From: Scortum barcoo
Taxonomy: Eukaryota; Chordata; Actinopteri; Centrarchiformes; Terapontidae
DNA: 64,000 nucleotides
NCBI GenBank assembly: GCA_023238725.1
Contig: CM041553.1
Span: 9,261,001-9,325,000 of the forward strand
Direction: 5' to 3'
The position numbers were made by a program, and so were the translations under genes. The notes under the pieces were generated by a model. That model searched no databases and was not told where the DNA came from. It saw only the letters and a program-made list of their open reading frames with translations. Positions 24,311-38,628 of this stretch are shown here, in pieces; the stretch's first letter is position 1; each line of letters starts with the position of its first letter.

Positions 24311-26725
24311 GTACGTACTGTATCTCATATGGAAGGCGATTGAGCAGCAAGAACCTGTTTCTCTTTAGGAGACAACAATTCCATTTATCATGATTTATAG
24401 CCTCTGATAGATGTCAGATAGCATTTCTTGGGTGTTTTCAAAGTGACCTGGACTAAAAAAGGAGATTTGTTGTAGATTTAAATGGTAGGGATGAGATTAA
24501 AGTTGTGGAAATGGATGCTAACTCAGCATAAGGCTGCCATTAAGTAATTCAGAGCTCTGATTATCCCCAGGTTTTATTGGTCATAAAATGTGAAGAACTG
24601 AAACACCCTGAAACTCGTTTACTTTAAAAATCTTTTTGCCATTGACCTTGACTGCACCATATGATGTAATCAAGAGAAGATAAAATAAACCCCCCCACAA
24701 AATAAAAGGAAAGTTTTGCTTTCATGTCATTCATTTTTAAAGAACGCGTCCCACATTGTCCACAGTCCAAATGTACAAATGTTCTGCTAAAGTAAAAATA
24801 ATGAAACTGAAAGAAATATGGACCAGACTTAAAGCAATCACATTTTGATGGTATGGTTTTATATTTATTTCCACTGGCTGTGTAACCCACAATAAGTCAT
24901 CATCACCTCCAGAAAATGCCCTTTCTGAAAAGCTGTGCACTTCCAATAGTCCCTGGTCTCTGATAGAGAGATGAATGATCTGTGGGATAGATCCGCATTA
25001 AGCATACACCAACATGAGATTATAATCTGTGAGTTTTACATTAGCTAGAGCAGTGACTGTAAGCCAAATAATTCAGAGCATTAAAACCCACTGTGAAGTT
25101 TAGATTTGTCTATTTACTCTGGGCAGATGGAGCGCTCCACCTCAGCTGGTCGTCGTCTGTTTTGTCTGATTTATGATTTAGATCCGATCTTGTCTGCCAC
25201 AGAGTGCTGTGTTGTGGTGAAGGCTGCTCCCCTCTGTAATGCTTGTGGTCGAGTGTTTATGGTTTTTGGCACTCGACTCTCTCTCACTCAACTGCAGATT
25301 TGATTCTGCTTGGTTTGACACAGTCAGGATGTTTTTTTGTTTTTTCTGCTGCAGAGCAGGTGCAGAGGCCTTCTTTAGGCCTAAATCAAATTTTATAACT
25401 AACCAACACAATGCTGGTTGTCATAATGGTGACTTGCCAAACCTTATTAAAACTAAGGAAATTGTGCTTGTGGTTGTCTATTGAAAAACAAACACAATGA
25501 AAACGGGGTAGAAAAGATGCTTAAAGGACTCACATGAAAGCAGCAAAGGTGTTACACAGTACACAAGTGGCTGTGACCACTGTGTGTGTCTCATATTTTG
25601 TTTTAATACAGTTTGATTTATGGTCAAAAACATGTGGGAGTTGAGGACAAATAAAATTAAGGAGACATTTTCCAGATGGCTCAAAATTGAAAGGAATGAA
25701 ACAGCTTGCATTTGAAGAGCCTGAACACAAACGATTGGCAGCTTGGATGCTGGAACAGAATTACAAAGACATTAGCACAGAATGGGATGTCACTTCTGAT
25801 ACCACTGAAAACCACTAATACGGACTGACGACGGGGGGTGTGGAGAGAGATAATTTTTCTTCTTTCGTTAATGTTTCATCACTGCCTCGCTCTGTACTGC
25901 TACCAGTGTTTCTGTGTTTGGAAAGAAGGAAGCAAAGGGCTAAACCGTCCCTTCACAGAATGATCATCACAAAATACTTATTAACTGTTAAAATTTGGAT
26001 AGAAAACATTCAAATATGTTGGTTTGAACATATTGAACTTCTCTTATTTCTAAATGGAGACCAACATAGGCTGAAGGCAGTGTCCTCTCAGACTATCTTG
26101 TACAGTGTGACTGCTTCTTGTCTGGATGTTAAGAGAGACTTCTGCCAAACCTCTATTTAGGCAAATAGGTGGGCCAAAAAAATGTTGGTCATACTTTTGA
26201 ATTAATTAACCACAAAAGGCGATTTACTGGGGATTTTTCTGGGGAACTGCTGAGAGCCAGCTGTGGAGCATTTGGGCGGTAATCAAGAGGACAGACTGCA
26301 GAGAGGGAACCTGCTCCAGACATTCATTTATCAAGGAGGCAGAAACATGGTGACTCCGTGTCCTGCATTCTCTGGGTTATGTTGCACTCACAGGAGGACT
26401 GGTATTTGAAAGGAGCAACAAAAGAAAGCCAAGCAACCTCCAAATCGTATCTTTACTCACTGGGAGCTGGAACACAGGGTTTTAAATGCACATCACATCC
26501 TGAAAAAGAGGGAGATGGAAACCAACTGGACCTCAACAGCGACCGTCCTCCAAACAGGGGTCCCACTGGGTCCTCATTCAGGGTGTAAAAATGTTTATCA
26601 ACTCAATCAAATTAATACTTCTGGACCGCTGTGATTCGCTGGATGTTTTATTTCTACAGTGCAGTCACGCAGGCTCTTCTGGGTGTGTTTGCGTTTGAAT
26701 CCACGAGGGTCTATGTCGGGATGTA

Positions 26726-26797
26726 TGTGTGTGTGTGTGTGTGTGGCTGTAAGTGACCCTTTATGTGTTAGTGTGATTGGATTTGTGTGTGTGTGTG
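26726..26797 (+). repeat. Two (GT)n runs
   Basis: GT runs at 26,726-26,744 and 26,784-26,797, separated by unique sequence. Confidence 0.93.
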
Positions 26798-29700
26798 GCT
26801 TGTTTTCAGTAGAATGAGGTAGGTAGGACAAACACTGGGGCTAGTTTATCTAGTGTAGTTAACACTGCAGGAAATTTAACCATGGCAATAAGAGAAGCCC
26901 AGTGGCTTACTTCAACGTCGCAACCAATTTTCTCCCTTTCATCTCAGCATTATTTTTTATATTGTGCAATCCTGTGACGCAAATTAAAAAAGACTAAGAG
27001 TATGTCACTGTAACCTTATATGCACAAGCTAAATTTAAAGAAATCTCATGAGCCTAAATGAAGAAAATCAGAGCAAGAGATAGTGATCAGAGTAAAACAT
27101 CCTCGTATTTCACATCTCAAGCTCCACCCTGACCACTTTACAGGCATCCTCAAAGGCCACCGCCGTTTCCCCTGGAGTCTTCCTCCTATCAATGCATCCA
27201 TTGTCTGTCTGCACTGGTATGACCGTTTTGCCATGCTGATGATCTACAGGCTGATGTCAACGTAAATGGACACTAATCTACCCTCACACCCTCATTCTCC
27301 TGTCACACAGGCTTCATGTACAACTGATCTGCATCTTAGTGCTTGGACATTACCTGTCCACACACCTCCATAATGTTCAAGGTCCATTTATTTCCAAAAT
27401 TTACTTTACGGTTACTTAAGGGCAAAACTCAGATTAGGTTTACCCTTGGGGATCGAACAGCCGTGCTTTCTTCACTGCCACTCTGAAGTCTGTGTTTGGT
27501 TTAATTTAGGATTTATGGCCAAAATCATGTGGCAACACAAACTACTGCCTCCCAAACAGGGAACTTGTATCCCTTGCACTGCTGCAGTTGTCTGGGGGTA
27601 TGTGTAAGGATTGTGGAGTAATTCAGCTAATCTGAAAAATATGAAAAAAAAAAAAATCTTGCTTAACAGTTATGTCAGCTATGATAAACTGACTGTACAG
27701 CACACAGCAGAGTGTGTGAAACCTCGTTTACAAGCTGATAAACATTTGAAATCAACAGCTAAAGGTATTTAATCAAAGGTAAAAATAGCTGAAACGAAGA
27801 GATAAACATGTTGTATATTTACAGTAAAATTAACAGATAAAGATTTTAAATGTATGGCTAAAAGTAATTTTTTTTAGGTTAAAATAACTAAAACTAAGAA
27901 ATTAACAGATGTCCTTCTTGTACCACTGAAAGTAGTCACAGTACAAACGCAAACTCAAACAAGCTTGCAAATGTTGAAAGAATATAACATTTACTATGAG
28001 AAAATATTTTAATATTGTATTGTGTATTAATTAAGTAACATCCACTCTAAATTGAATTGAGGCACATTTGGAAAATGAATGAGAGGTACTTGAGTTCATG
28101 TCATGGGCTGTTGGGGACACAAAAAGATTAACGTTTAATTAATTAATTAACAATAATGTTTTGGATCATTTGGAACAATCATCAGGTATTTGAACGTTTG
28201 GATTCCCTTTGAAGGAGGAACCGTGTCCTTATAAAAGAGAACTTTAAAACTTGAACTTGAACTAACTTAATCCAAGTTTTCAAGGTCGAAAGTGGCACCA
28301 GAAGCAGCTGCTTGTTTAACTGTCTCCAAGAGCACATTAACCATCATCAGGCCGGATGAGTTGCATTTTAATTAGGCCAAGTATTTATTCAGAGGCTAAA
28401 AAAATACCTTGTGGTTTCATCGGTGTAATTTCAGATTTATTTCCAGCTTTTATCAAGGTTTCGGCTTGAGTAACTGTTTTCTTTGAGGACCCACGGATCA
28501 CAATTACACCTCTGCAATAATCACTGCTGCTCAATTTATTAGCAGCACCAAAAGGTTTATGTAAACTTTAAAGTGCCAACTGTGCAGGGAGCTCAGCTGG
28601 TTTCCATTTCTCTGTCATCATGCGTTTGTGTTTAAGCACAAAATACTGCAGAGCACGGCGAAATCAATACCTCATGACCAAATACCGTGATAGTTAACGG
28701 TTATGTTGCTCTCCTTCAGTGACGAATACAAGATGTTTAAGGCCTTATTGGGACAGGGATATTACACTTGTGGAGGGCTTCAAGATGTTCTTCACTTCAG
28801 CAATACACTGGACATTAGTTTTGATGCTGTGATGTGGTTGTTTCTATGGAGACGACATATTTCTGCAGCACCCCACCTAGTGGATGTATACTCCAACGAG
28901 AAATTACCAGAGCCAACTATCCGTCTAATGCCGTCCTCAATTAATGCGATAGGGAAATAATTAATGAGCTGCTTTGCCCTCCCCTGGAGTGAATCCATTT
29001 TTGTGTTTAGGCGTGGAGCTAAAAACAGGCCCGCTGGAGTATCAGATTGAGCTCTAATTGAGTAGAAATAATAAACTCTCCCAGGTTCATGACTTTGGCT
29101 GAGGGAGAAGGTGTGGTAAAGCTAACACAGCCCCAGGTCCCCACATTGACAAGCTGATCACGGCATTTAGTACTGACACTGAAAAAATGTTTGGGGTAAC
29201 ACTTTGCACTTCTGAGGTGTACCGTGACTGGACTCTCAGAGAGCCTTGTTACGAGAGCCCTTTTTTTCCCAGTGTGCTTTGAGCGGCGAGTTTGTGTCTG
29301 AAAGATGTGGTGGGAGTGAGGCCCCTAAAGGCAGAGGGTCACCTCTGTTTTATGTTCGCCCAAACCTGCTTGTGTAGACCTCATTGTATTCAGGAGAGGC
29401 GAGGATCCATGTGATCGCTCACTTGTCCAGAATTAATCATGTTTCGTCATCCTGTCACACTATCTAGAGCCATTCGTATGTGGCCAAGATGCATTTTACA
29501 GATGCTCCCGTCATCTCCTTTGACAATACGGTGACAGGGATTCATGCCTGATCTTTATTTTTTAAATATGACGCTTTGCCAGTTCAGCTGTGAACTCGTG
29601 GTGGAATGTAGCCTTTCCAACCCCACGTCTGACCTTAGCTTTTCAAAACAAATCCTCTACATGGAGTTAGTCATCATTTGGGTCTGCAGCAGCTCTACAC

Positions 29701-31639
29701 TTGTTGTTTCAGCGAAGTGTGAAAGGAGAGTAGTTATGGCCAAACCATTACATCAACCACAGATAAATCTGTTTAATGTGCAGAAACCACTTAGTAATAA
29801 CACAGGCCAAGTGCTATACTGTATAGTGAGTATTTCTCCCACTTAAATAATTATAGTCATAAAGCATTCCTGTAGCCATATTGAGCTTGTTGTCTAACAT
29901 CTTGGCAAAGCAAACTGGCTTTAGTCTTTGACCTCCAACAGCTTCCTCTCTCTGTCAGTATATACGCTGTTTACAGTTGACAATTATATTGTGGCTTCAG
30001 GCCAGATAGCAGAAATACTCAGCTTATAAACGGATACACTGGAAACTCACACACTTGGATATTGTTATGTGAACTCATAAGTTATATTATGAATTCAGTT
30101 TTGTCTTCTAATGCTCAGCGGCAGCTAAGAGAAGAAATTCTGAAGTGCATCAGTATTTTGATTTTATATTATACACCTACTTCACCATATTTATTTGACA
30201 GAGATAGAGAGATTAGTTACTTTGTAAGTTAAGATTTTACATACAAAACAAAAGATTCACTTTTAATATATGATTATTAGGGTTTAAACAACTCAGCAGT
30301 ATATAAAGTAATTAAAATTAGGTCTGACTTAACCTGCTCCATCCATAAAATGCTGACAGGAGCCATTCTGCATGATGAGTAGAAGTACATCTGATAATAC
30401 AGATAATTAACTCTTGCATATAATATTTCTGATCAGAGTACTTCTTCCATCGCTGATAGGGCTGCATAAACAAGTAGCTTTCAAAGCATGTGCTTTTTTT
30501 CAAAGCAGCTGAATGTAAAAGTTCATTTAGTGGAAAAAGGCAGTAGTGTTTCACCTAAAGTTAGCACCTAAAGCAAACATTTGCTCATATTTCTGCAATC
30601 ATAATCTTAGTTATGATTCAGATTGGTGCTAAATTCTCCATGAAGACAAATATGTACTCAGGCTGCAGTGATTCATCACCGCTGATTGTGATCAGATGAA
30701 GCACTCAGAGAGCAGCATGATAACAGTGACACTGATGTAGAGATGGGGATATAAGAGGCTTATCATAAGTGCCTTGTTAAAGCTCTGTGATGATCATTAA
30801 CTTTCAGAGCAGTGAAACACGTGTGTTCTTGATAAAACCGTCACTAATAAAGCTTTAGTCACCTTGTTAAAGGCCCTTAATGATTAAAATGATAAGCGAG
30901 TGAAGGATTGTTTATACATGTGACAGTACAACTGTTGAAGTGATCTTTTCTTCTTTCCACTGAGAAAAATATTCATAAATCAATAGGTTACTTATACCAG
31001 TTGACAGCATAATTCATCATCATCGGCCAAATGTCACACTGTGACAATCTGCACCTGGACTTGCATTTTAACAAATCAACCATCAAGTTAATTGTGGGTG
31101 TTCCCATGTCAGACACCATATGAGAGCACTTGAACTGTTGAACTGCTACCACCACTGTTAATAATGGACACCACAGCTACAAGGCTGAGACTACAAATAC
31201 TAAATATATTAATACATAATATAATTTACATTTCATTATCGGTGCTTGTGAAAAAAACAAAACATGAGAACTTGCTAATACCTTATGCTGTACCAAGCTA
31301 ACTTGTGTTCAGTTTAGAAAGTTTTGTAACACTTTTGTAACACATTGCCTGACTCTACCGAAGTGATACAAACAACAAACAAACAAAAAAATAGTCTCAT
31401 GGGATATGAAATGCGCTGTTCAACATATTTTGACAAAACTGTGTTAGATTAGATTCCCATATATATTCAACTAATTTGGTACAATAATACATACATAAAT
31501 AAATAAATCATGATGTAGAAATACGTAATAGAATTATACAATATGGTAAATAAATTGTTTCAGCTAATTTGTCTGAACTCTGTGCTGGCCAAATGGTGGA
31601 ATTAGACTAATTAAATTACTAAATGAACATAACCGATCC

Positions 31640-31960
31640 TCTCAGTGAGGACAGCTTTGAAAAGAGCCCCCCCACAGTGCTTCAGTCGTCAGAAGGACCT
31701 CTAAGGTGAAAGAGCTCCATCGCACCGGACCAGTACAGCTGGTGCAGAGGTCTAACAAGCGCAGCGCCTCCGGTGTGTCTGATCTCTGGGGAAGAGAACA
31801 TAAAACCTCCCTCCTTCCCCCCTCTCTACGCTTGGACGGGTGCACTCACTGTACCATGAGCCGAAGAGTATGTGATTTCACTGTTTGGGTTGGCAGCCGG
31901 TACCGAAACTGTCCGCGTCTTACAGAGCAGCCTGCCAGCCTGTGAGGGTGAAAGACAGGA
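31640..31960. other. GC-richer block with protein-like open frames on both strands
   Basis: Within AT-rich surroundings this block stays open on plus (reading KELHRTGPVQLVQRSNKR and on) and on minus (reading SDTPEALRLLDLCTSCTG and on). A donor-like AAG/GTGAAA occurs at about 31,702. I recognise no family. It could be a decayed exon, a transposon relic or simply GC-rich unique DNA. Confidence 0.2.
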
Positions 31961-33892
31961 ATCATCGTGGAGCTATTTAAAAAATCTCCTGTTTGGGTTG
32001 ATGGAGCTGTGCATTGTGTGTTCTGGTATAATAGACGCAGCATTCATGACAATCGCTTTTGTGCTGAGGCATTTCTGTGGTGTTGTGTAATGTGTTATTT
32101 ATGTTTTTGATGTTCACAGCTGAACTCAGTGAATGCAGTGTGAGGTCATGTCTGTAAGGTTCACGGACAACCTTTGTTTAAGAGGTGTTAGGCCAAACTC
32201 CTAAAGCTAATGGTGGATTTGCATGTCTAAGTCAATACTGCTGATGACCATTTTCTTAAAGTAGATCATTAATCTCAAGGCTGTGTTGCCAAGTTAATAT
32301 TATACATATAAAGTTATTTTGAGGATTAATCCATAACTAATACATTCCCAAAATTAATGTTTTGTGGTCTACTTTTTAGTTGTGGACAAAACGTATTGTC
32401 AGATTGTAATACATGCACTTGAATTCTTACTTCTTCTTCTTACAAAAATCATTTCACTCCCTTTTCAAACTTGTTTCCTTTGGGCTTGACTTTTGATAAC
32501 CTACCTTGTAATGTTTTGTGGAAGCTCAAACTCAAATCTCCTATGTCTAAACTTCCTTGAACAGGACAAAAATGAGAGTTTTCAAAGTGGTCATGCCTGC
32601 ATTAACACATGATGTCACGGATTATCTACTTCATTTCAGTGCCAGTTCTTTTGTGCTTCAAATATATGAATTGTAACAACTGGAATACAACATGCGAAAC
32701 TAGCAACATCTTCTATTAAATACGTGTCAGGACTTCATGTTTGCTTGTCAGATTTTTGGCTTTTTGGTTTATGAAAAAAAAAAACATACAGCTGCACATT
32801 CTTCTGTTCGTTTTGACACTTTATTCAACATTTCAGCATAAAGTCTGTTTGTATAATGCCCCCTCTTTGATTGATGAATGCATTTTGGGAATCTCAGTGT
32901 TGTAGCCAAAAACTAGATAGATACTTTGACTCTCGTGGGAGGAGGTCTAAATAAAATTCTCAAATTTACCAAACTTTATATGAATGATGAGGTTGAATGT
33001 GATTGGTGCTTCAGCGGGATCCTCGCCTCTTTCCCGTGTCCATCCTGTGAAAACAAGTTGACGGGGGGGCTGCATTCCTCCAACCATCTCCAAGATCTAT
33101 TTTTGTTCGCAGCTCCTGCATCCCACACATGCGTATTCCCCTGGAGTGTCTGGTGACATCTTTTTCCCAGAGAGCTATGTATACATGCATCCTGGGTTGT
33201 CTTTATTTGTCATGTAGGCACTCCCAGATCAAGTGTGTGGTTCCCAGAAACAAGGTTTGCCTTGTGGAAGTGGGCAACATGGTGAGAAAACCAACAGACA
33301 CAGTAGGGTTTGCCAATGGCAACATAAATCAGTGGGATTTAGCCTCTGACAGAACAAGCCAGTTCCCTTCCTCATAGATTAGAAATGTATGGCATATTGA
33401 GTCTATGATAGGGTACAACCATGACTTACTGTTTTACTTGCTAAATATGAATAAGATCTTTAACTGTGGAAAAACATATTTTATATAATGTATGAATTCT
33501 TGGCTCATTTTAAATTTATACTGTAGTTCCAAATAAACATGTCATATGGAATCATTTTGATTTAACAATCGTCAGTGGTCACTGTGCAACCTCTCCAGAG
33601 GAAGATCATAGAAAGTCTCCCAGAGTGCAACAAGGCCTGGATATTCTCTAACATAATGTCCTTTTGTATTCCAAACACACTGACAAGTTGTGTCAGATGC
33701 ACTAGCTCCACGTTCTCTCCTGCAAACTATGTGTGAGTTTGAAAAAAGGTACACATGTTGCATTCATTTCTTCATCTAAGAAAATTTTAATTAAATGACC
33801 AGTTGTAATCACACTTTCCTACTTCCTTTGGATATATAGTCATACAGATCACTTATATATTTATGTAATCAATATTTTTATGAAAATGAAAC

Positions 33893-34620
33893 ATGAATTA
33901 TCATCGATGGATTGTTATGAATTTTGGTGCCCCCCTTGGGATGAGCTTGATGATAACTGGTGATAACTTTGGTGATCCCTTAATTTTTATTGTAGCGCCA
34001 TCATCAGGTCAAATTGTAAATGTATCCCATATTTTGGTTTATGACCATACACTGGATAAAAGAAGTTACATAATGCCTTGATTTGTGGTCAACTGCTTTG
34101 AAGCCTTGAGTTTTGAACGTAGGCCATCATTATCTTGGATTTTTGGAACCAGAAGTGATTTTATTTTGATGAGAGGGTGGAGCTGCCAGTTTTGTGATCC
34201 AATGGGGTTTGAGCATGAGTACTTCATTGTATGAGTGAAGTAATTTACAAAATATACGTCATGCTTTATTGAAGAAGACTTAAAACTAGAGATTGAGACC
34301 ATAAACTCATTAGGAAAATTTGTATTGAGGTAATAAATCAAATGAGAAGTAGGTTTATTTTCTCTTAGACTTACTCACGACTTCTTTTTCGAAACATTGG
34401 CGTTGCCCCCTGCTGGTCATCAGAAGGAATGCAGGTTTAGGCCACTTCTGCATTGGTGTCACTTTTCAGACCCGGACACTACTTCCCCCTCTTTTATGCA
34501 GTCTGTTGACTACTGAATTCTTGCAAAACTAATGATATTCAGTTTTATTTAGTCCTAAACTCTACTCATGTTAGCATCGTTATTGTGAGGCAGGGTAGCA
34601 GGCTGATTTAGCTCAAAGGT
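33893..34620 (+). repeat. Dispersed teleost repeat interrupted by another repeat
   Basis: The left part carries words of a familiar fish repeat (GATAACTTTGGTGATCCCTT, TAGCGCCATCATCAGGTCAA, TTTTGGTTTATGACC). Its continuation (GCAAAACTAATGATATTCAG, then TGTTAGCATCGTTATTGTGA, then TTTAGCTCAAAGGTTTTT) appears only after about 460 bp of a different repeat at 34,048-34,508. The same family is represented at 6440-6590. Confidence 0.55.
34048..34508. mobile_element. Non-autonomous element inserted in the repeat above
   Basis: The ends are imperfect inverted repeats: CACTGGATAAAAGAAGTTAC on the left, CAGACTGCATAAAAGAGGGG as reverse complement of the right. The interior has words I associate with a teleost repeat family (TGCCCCCTGCTGGTCATCAG, CACTTTTCAGACCCGGACAC). 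No coding capacity. The target duplication is unclear. Confidence 0.5.
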
Positions 34621-37600
34621 TTTTGGGGTCACTTTGGGTTTAACTTGACATGATTTAGGAGTGTTGCATTCTGTTACAGATATAAAATCTGATAAAAATG
34701 TGCAATGCTTCAATTTATACTGGGCTTAGAGCCACTATTATACTTCAAATACGAGATGAGGTGAAGCTCCCTGCTGTGCTGAGAAAAGCCATCTGACTTG
34801 CTCCATGATACATCGTAGATTCATCGTTTTCAGAACGGCTGCCAAAATCTATTTTCTTGGCTGGGTAACAGAGGAGGCCACTCCATTTTAAGAGCACTTA
34901 AAAATAGACATGTGGTTCTTTCACAGATGTAAAGATAACCGACCCACTGAACAGAACAAGTGACCGACCCACATAAACAATACAAGACTGACCTAACAGA
35001 CCGTCCACTCGCTTCTACTGAAGTATAATGTTTCAGGTTAATGCTCAAGATAGATTCTACATTTTCTTTGTTGCTTGGCTGATAGAGCAATGCATCATTT
35101 CTGGGCCTGCCAGTGAGTCAGCAATAGTTTTTCTTCGCTGTATTGAAACTCTTGGATGTTGGATTTAGTCGTGGTTCCAGGTTCCTGTCATAAAATGACA
35201 TGCAGTTGACAAGTGACTTAAAAAGTCCAGACACTGAAGCCTTTCAGAGTTTTTTTATGGCTTTTGAGTTGAATATTTTTTTGTGGGTTTCATGGTCAAT
35301 GGGAACAGCCCAATAATGACAAAACTGACAAAAAGCTGACATAGAGACGTAGACAAACATCAGACACAGATGAATTTGTTTCTTAAACAACAAACAACAA
35401 TATAGACCTACTACGCAAAGATGTTGTTTTTTGTTGCTTCATTGTGAGTTTGTTAACTAGCATTACCTTTGAATGTTATCATATCTGCTGCAAGTTGTCA
35501 TCATTCAGTGGCAGGCTTTTCTCTGCAGTAATGATTGATTGGGTCCACAAAAATAGTTTTCAGATGAGTAAGATATTGCACAGAGAAGAATAATGACTGC
35601 ATTGTTTGGAGCACAGACACAATCATCTGAGCAAAATATGGTTTCAGATTGCCTGCTCATTATTCACACTCCGTCATTTACAAGACAAGAGGGCAACCGT
35701 CAGGAGAGGCAAACTACTTTATGATCAATCACAAGTCATTTACACTACTTTCTGCAACAACTTTATTATTTGTATGTGCATTTGAATTGCAAAACTTCTT
35801 AGAAGCAGATTTCTGGCTGGAGCGGTGGTTTGAAAAAACAAAAGAAACGTGCTGCTACACTCTTCGTTTTCTTAGTTATGGAATAAGAAGCAGTTTAGTG
35901 ACAGAGGATAAAGGGTATCTGTGGTGTATGATACAGTGCATTCCTCCCTGACATTCACAAACCGTTTAATTCCTGTGTGCCATTAATTCTGATTATAATA
36001 GCTTCTTTAGACAATTTGAGCCTTTAGGCCCTGACAAGGCTGGAGGTCCTGGATCTTGAATCAGTGCACTGTACGGCACAAGGCAATATGGAAACAATTT
36101 GATTTGATTGAATAATCCCATGCTCTTTAATACATAATTTTACAGAGGGTTGTTTTCCCTAATCACTATGGTCTTCACTAGCAGACAGTTCACTGAACCC
36201 AGTGTGTCTGGCCTTCTGTTTGCAGTGTCACTTTAGAGTGAGGATCAGGGCATGTTGTTGACTGTTATGCTTTCCCAGCAGTCTAATTTTCTTAAATGAA
36301 TTTGTATTTGCTTGCGACACTTGTTGCTCTGTGAAGTGTATAGTATTTTCTGGATCTGTGCACTTGTTCGGGAGTGTTTTGAGATCACGTTGCAGTTTAA
36401 ACAAAGCAACTACAATTGAATAGATATTTTTCTCTCAGTCCTGAAGAATCTAAAAGAAAGACTTCTTTTTCTTGATGCCACCTATGGGTTTTCTGAGGGA
36501 AGTTTTGAAGTTGGGTTTACCTTTCACTTACATCTTTGTCAGTTACTGGAGCTGTAAACTCCACAATTGGTCAACAGGTTGGAGCCTGAATGGAGCTTAG
36601 GTGGGTCAAGTGGCATTGACCTCTCCTGAGTGTGCTAAATTGACAGACCTGTCAATCTAGACACAATGTACTGACTAGTTTGTATTTTCACAGACATGTT
36701 GAGGGGGTTTCGATTGTCTTTAGTACAGTTAGAGTTTAATTTTTAAGCCAGCATGTAGCAGCTATTAAAGGAGATACATCTACTGGAAGTGAGTTTTACA
36801 TTCAGCAACTGTGAATGCAGCCTGTTACATTTTGAGGATGTGGTGTCTCACATATATGGTCTGATATCTGCAAACTACTTGCTAACCATATTTATCTGTG
36901 CAAACAGCTACTTTTATTTTCATTTCCATTACTTCCCCTTTCCTCTTTTTCACCAAATGAAAGACGTAGCAGGTTGTGTTGCAACACCGAATCACACCTT
37001 CTTATGAATTCTGCATTAAAAGGACTAATGGTGAATTTGTCAGACTCAACAAAGGTGGTCCAGACTGTATGTCACCACACAGAGTCTGACATTACACTGA
37101 TCATCACAGTGAGGTGAGAGGGCAAGGATAAGTGTCCCTGTAATGCACAGCTAATGTAGAATCCTGAACATGGTGGACATGTGCTTTACATTAATAATTG
37201 GTCATGTACAAAGAGCACAAATCCTTCTAGCACTATAATAAAACTGTATTTTTATGGTAATCTAATCTATCTTTATGTATTTTCTATGCATAAAGATGCT
37301 TAAGAGTCTAAATTAGATGAAAACTGTTGAAAATTGGGATGTGGTTTAATATGTAGTCATACAAAAAAACAAATGTACCGCACAAGAAACAAAATTCTCA
37401 TTTTCAGTTCATCCTAAGTCTATTTATACACGACTACCAAGAATGCAGGCCAATTTAATCTGCCAGACAGCCAATACACACACTGTTTCTCTCTAGTCTG
37501 AAAATATGTCGTCATTTGTCTCAATTTATGGGGCCAAATTTTATTTAACTTCACAGGGCCACTTTTTCCTTTCTGAGACATTAAACAGGTTGCTGAAAGG

Positions 37601-37973
37601 TCAACAGAGAAATTCAGCGAGCGACATATTACCTCACAAAGTGCACCACCAATTTATCTTTCTTCAGATTCATGATAAATGGCTCGTTAATCTGAATACA
37701 ATCTATACTAATGTTATTTGGATTATTCCTTCATCCGGTGACACCATCATTGTACATTTTCCAGTTCTGCTTTTCCAAAAGTTCCTTATCTCATCTGGGA
37801 GCCATTTCAAAATGGATAACCTAGTTTGATTTGATGGATTGCAGATAGTAGCTATGTTATCATGTCCAGAGGTTAATACAGCAATATTGGAGGTAGATTA
37901 TAAAGACAGAGGCTGCCCCTGCCTGGGCAGGCGTGATAGATCTGCTGCTGTCAGATGTAATGAATGTTCTTTG

Positions 37974-38004
37974 TAGAGGAGAGAAGAGGAGAGAAGAGGA
38001 GAGA
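37974..38004 (+). repeat. Short tandem repeat, unit GAGAAGAGGA
   Basis: Roughly three purine-only units in a row. Confidence 0.85.
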
Positions 38005-38441
38005 TTAAAATAACGAGCAAAAGTTGAGAAAAATAAACGTTAGTAGGCAGGTAAGCAGGAAAAATCACCATCCTTTGTTACATGTCATGTCTCATTTTCA
38101 GCATTGGAAACATATGCAACAACATACTTATATATAATATTAAATTCATCTCATATTGGCATAAGCATAGCAGCAGCTAAATATTTCCTGTTGTCTATTT
38201 ACTCCTCTCCTCTCCAGAGAGCTTCTCTTTGGCCTCAGTTCCCTTCTGTAGCCTCTCCACTTCAGACTTCTTCTGGAAACAGCAGCTCTAGCAGAAGGAG
38301 TTTGTTTTGAAGAAACTGTTTAACTAAGACTCCCCCAGTCTGCTTTGTCACACATACCAAGATGAATAGATGTGTGATGGTCTTTGTTCAGATAACACAA
38401 TTTAGTCACTGGGAACCTGCAGGGGTCTACACACATGTGTG

Positions 38442-38457
38442 CTCACACATGTGTGAG
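38442..38457. repeat. 16-bp perfect palindrome CTCACACATGTGTGAG
   Basis: Self-complementary; a related CACACATGTGTG word lies immediately upstream at about 38,430, and a long TG run follows 135 bp later. Confidence 0.9.
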
Positions 38458-38588
38458 TGTGTGCCGTGGTCAATATGAGACACATGCACAAGTTCAAGCA
38501 CAGAGTTCATGCACATATTTAACAAAGTACCAAAGTATTTATTTATTTACTGAAATAATTTAGTTTATCTGGAGCTTAAATCTTAACC

Positions 38589-38592
<4 letters not shown>

Positions 38593-38626
<34 letters not shown>
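38593..38626 (+). repeat. (TG)17 microsatellite
   Basis: Uninterrupted TG dinucleotides, the longest in the window. Confidence 0.97.

Positions 38627-38628
<2 letters not shown>

Larger units (their letters stand above)
22476..33892. other. Gene-free, intron-like or intergenic DNA
   Basis: No supported gene. It contains microsatellites at 24,281-24,308 and 26,726-26,797 and a GC-richer block at 31,640-31,960 described separately. AT-rich blocks around 28.1-29.1 kb have homeobox-like words (TTAATTAATTAATTAA) but nothing decisive. Confidence 0.5.

Noticed and set aside
37974..38004. CRISPR-like spaced repeats
   Set aside because: A simple purine tandem repeat with no spacers; no array of any kind is present, and the window is vertebrate.
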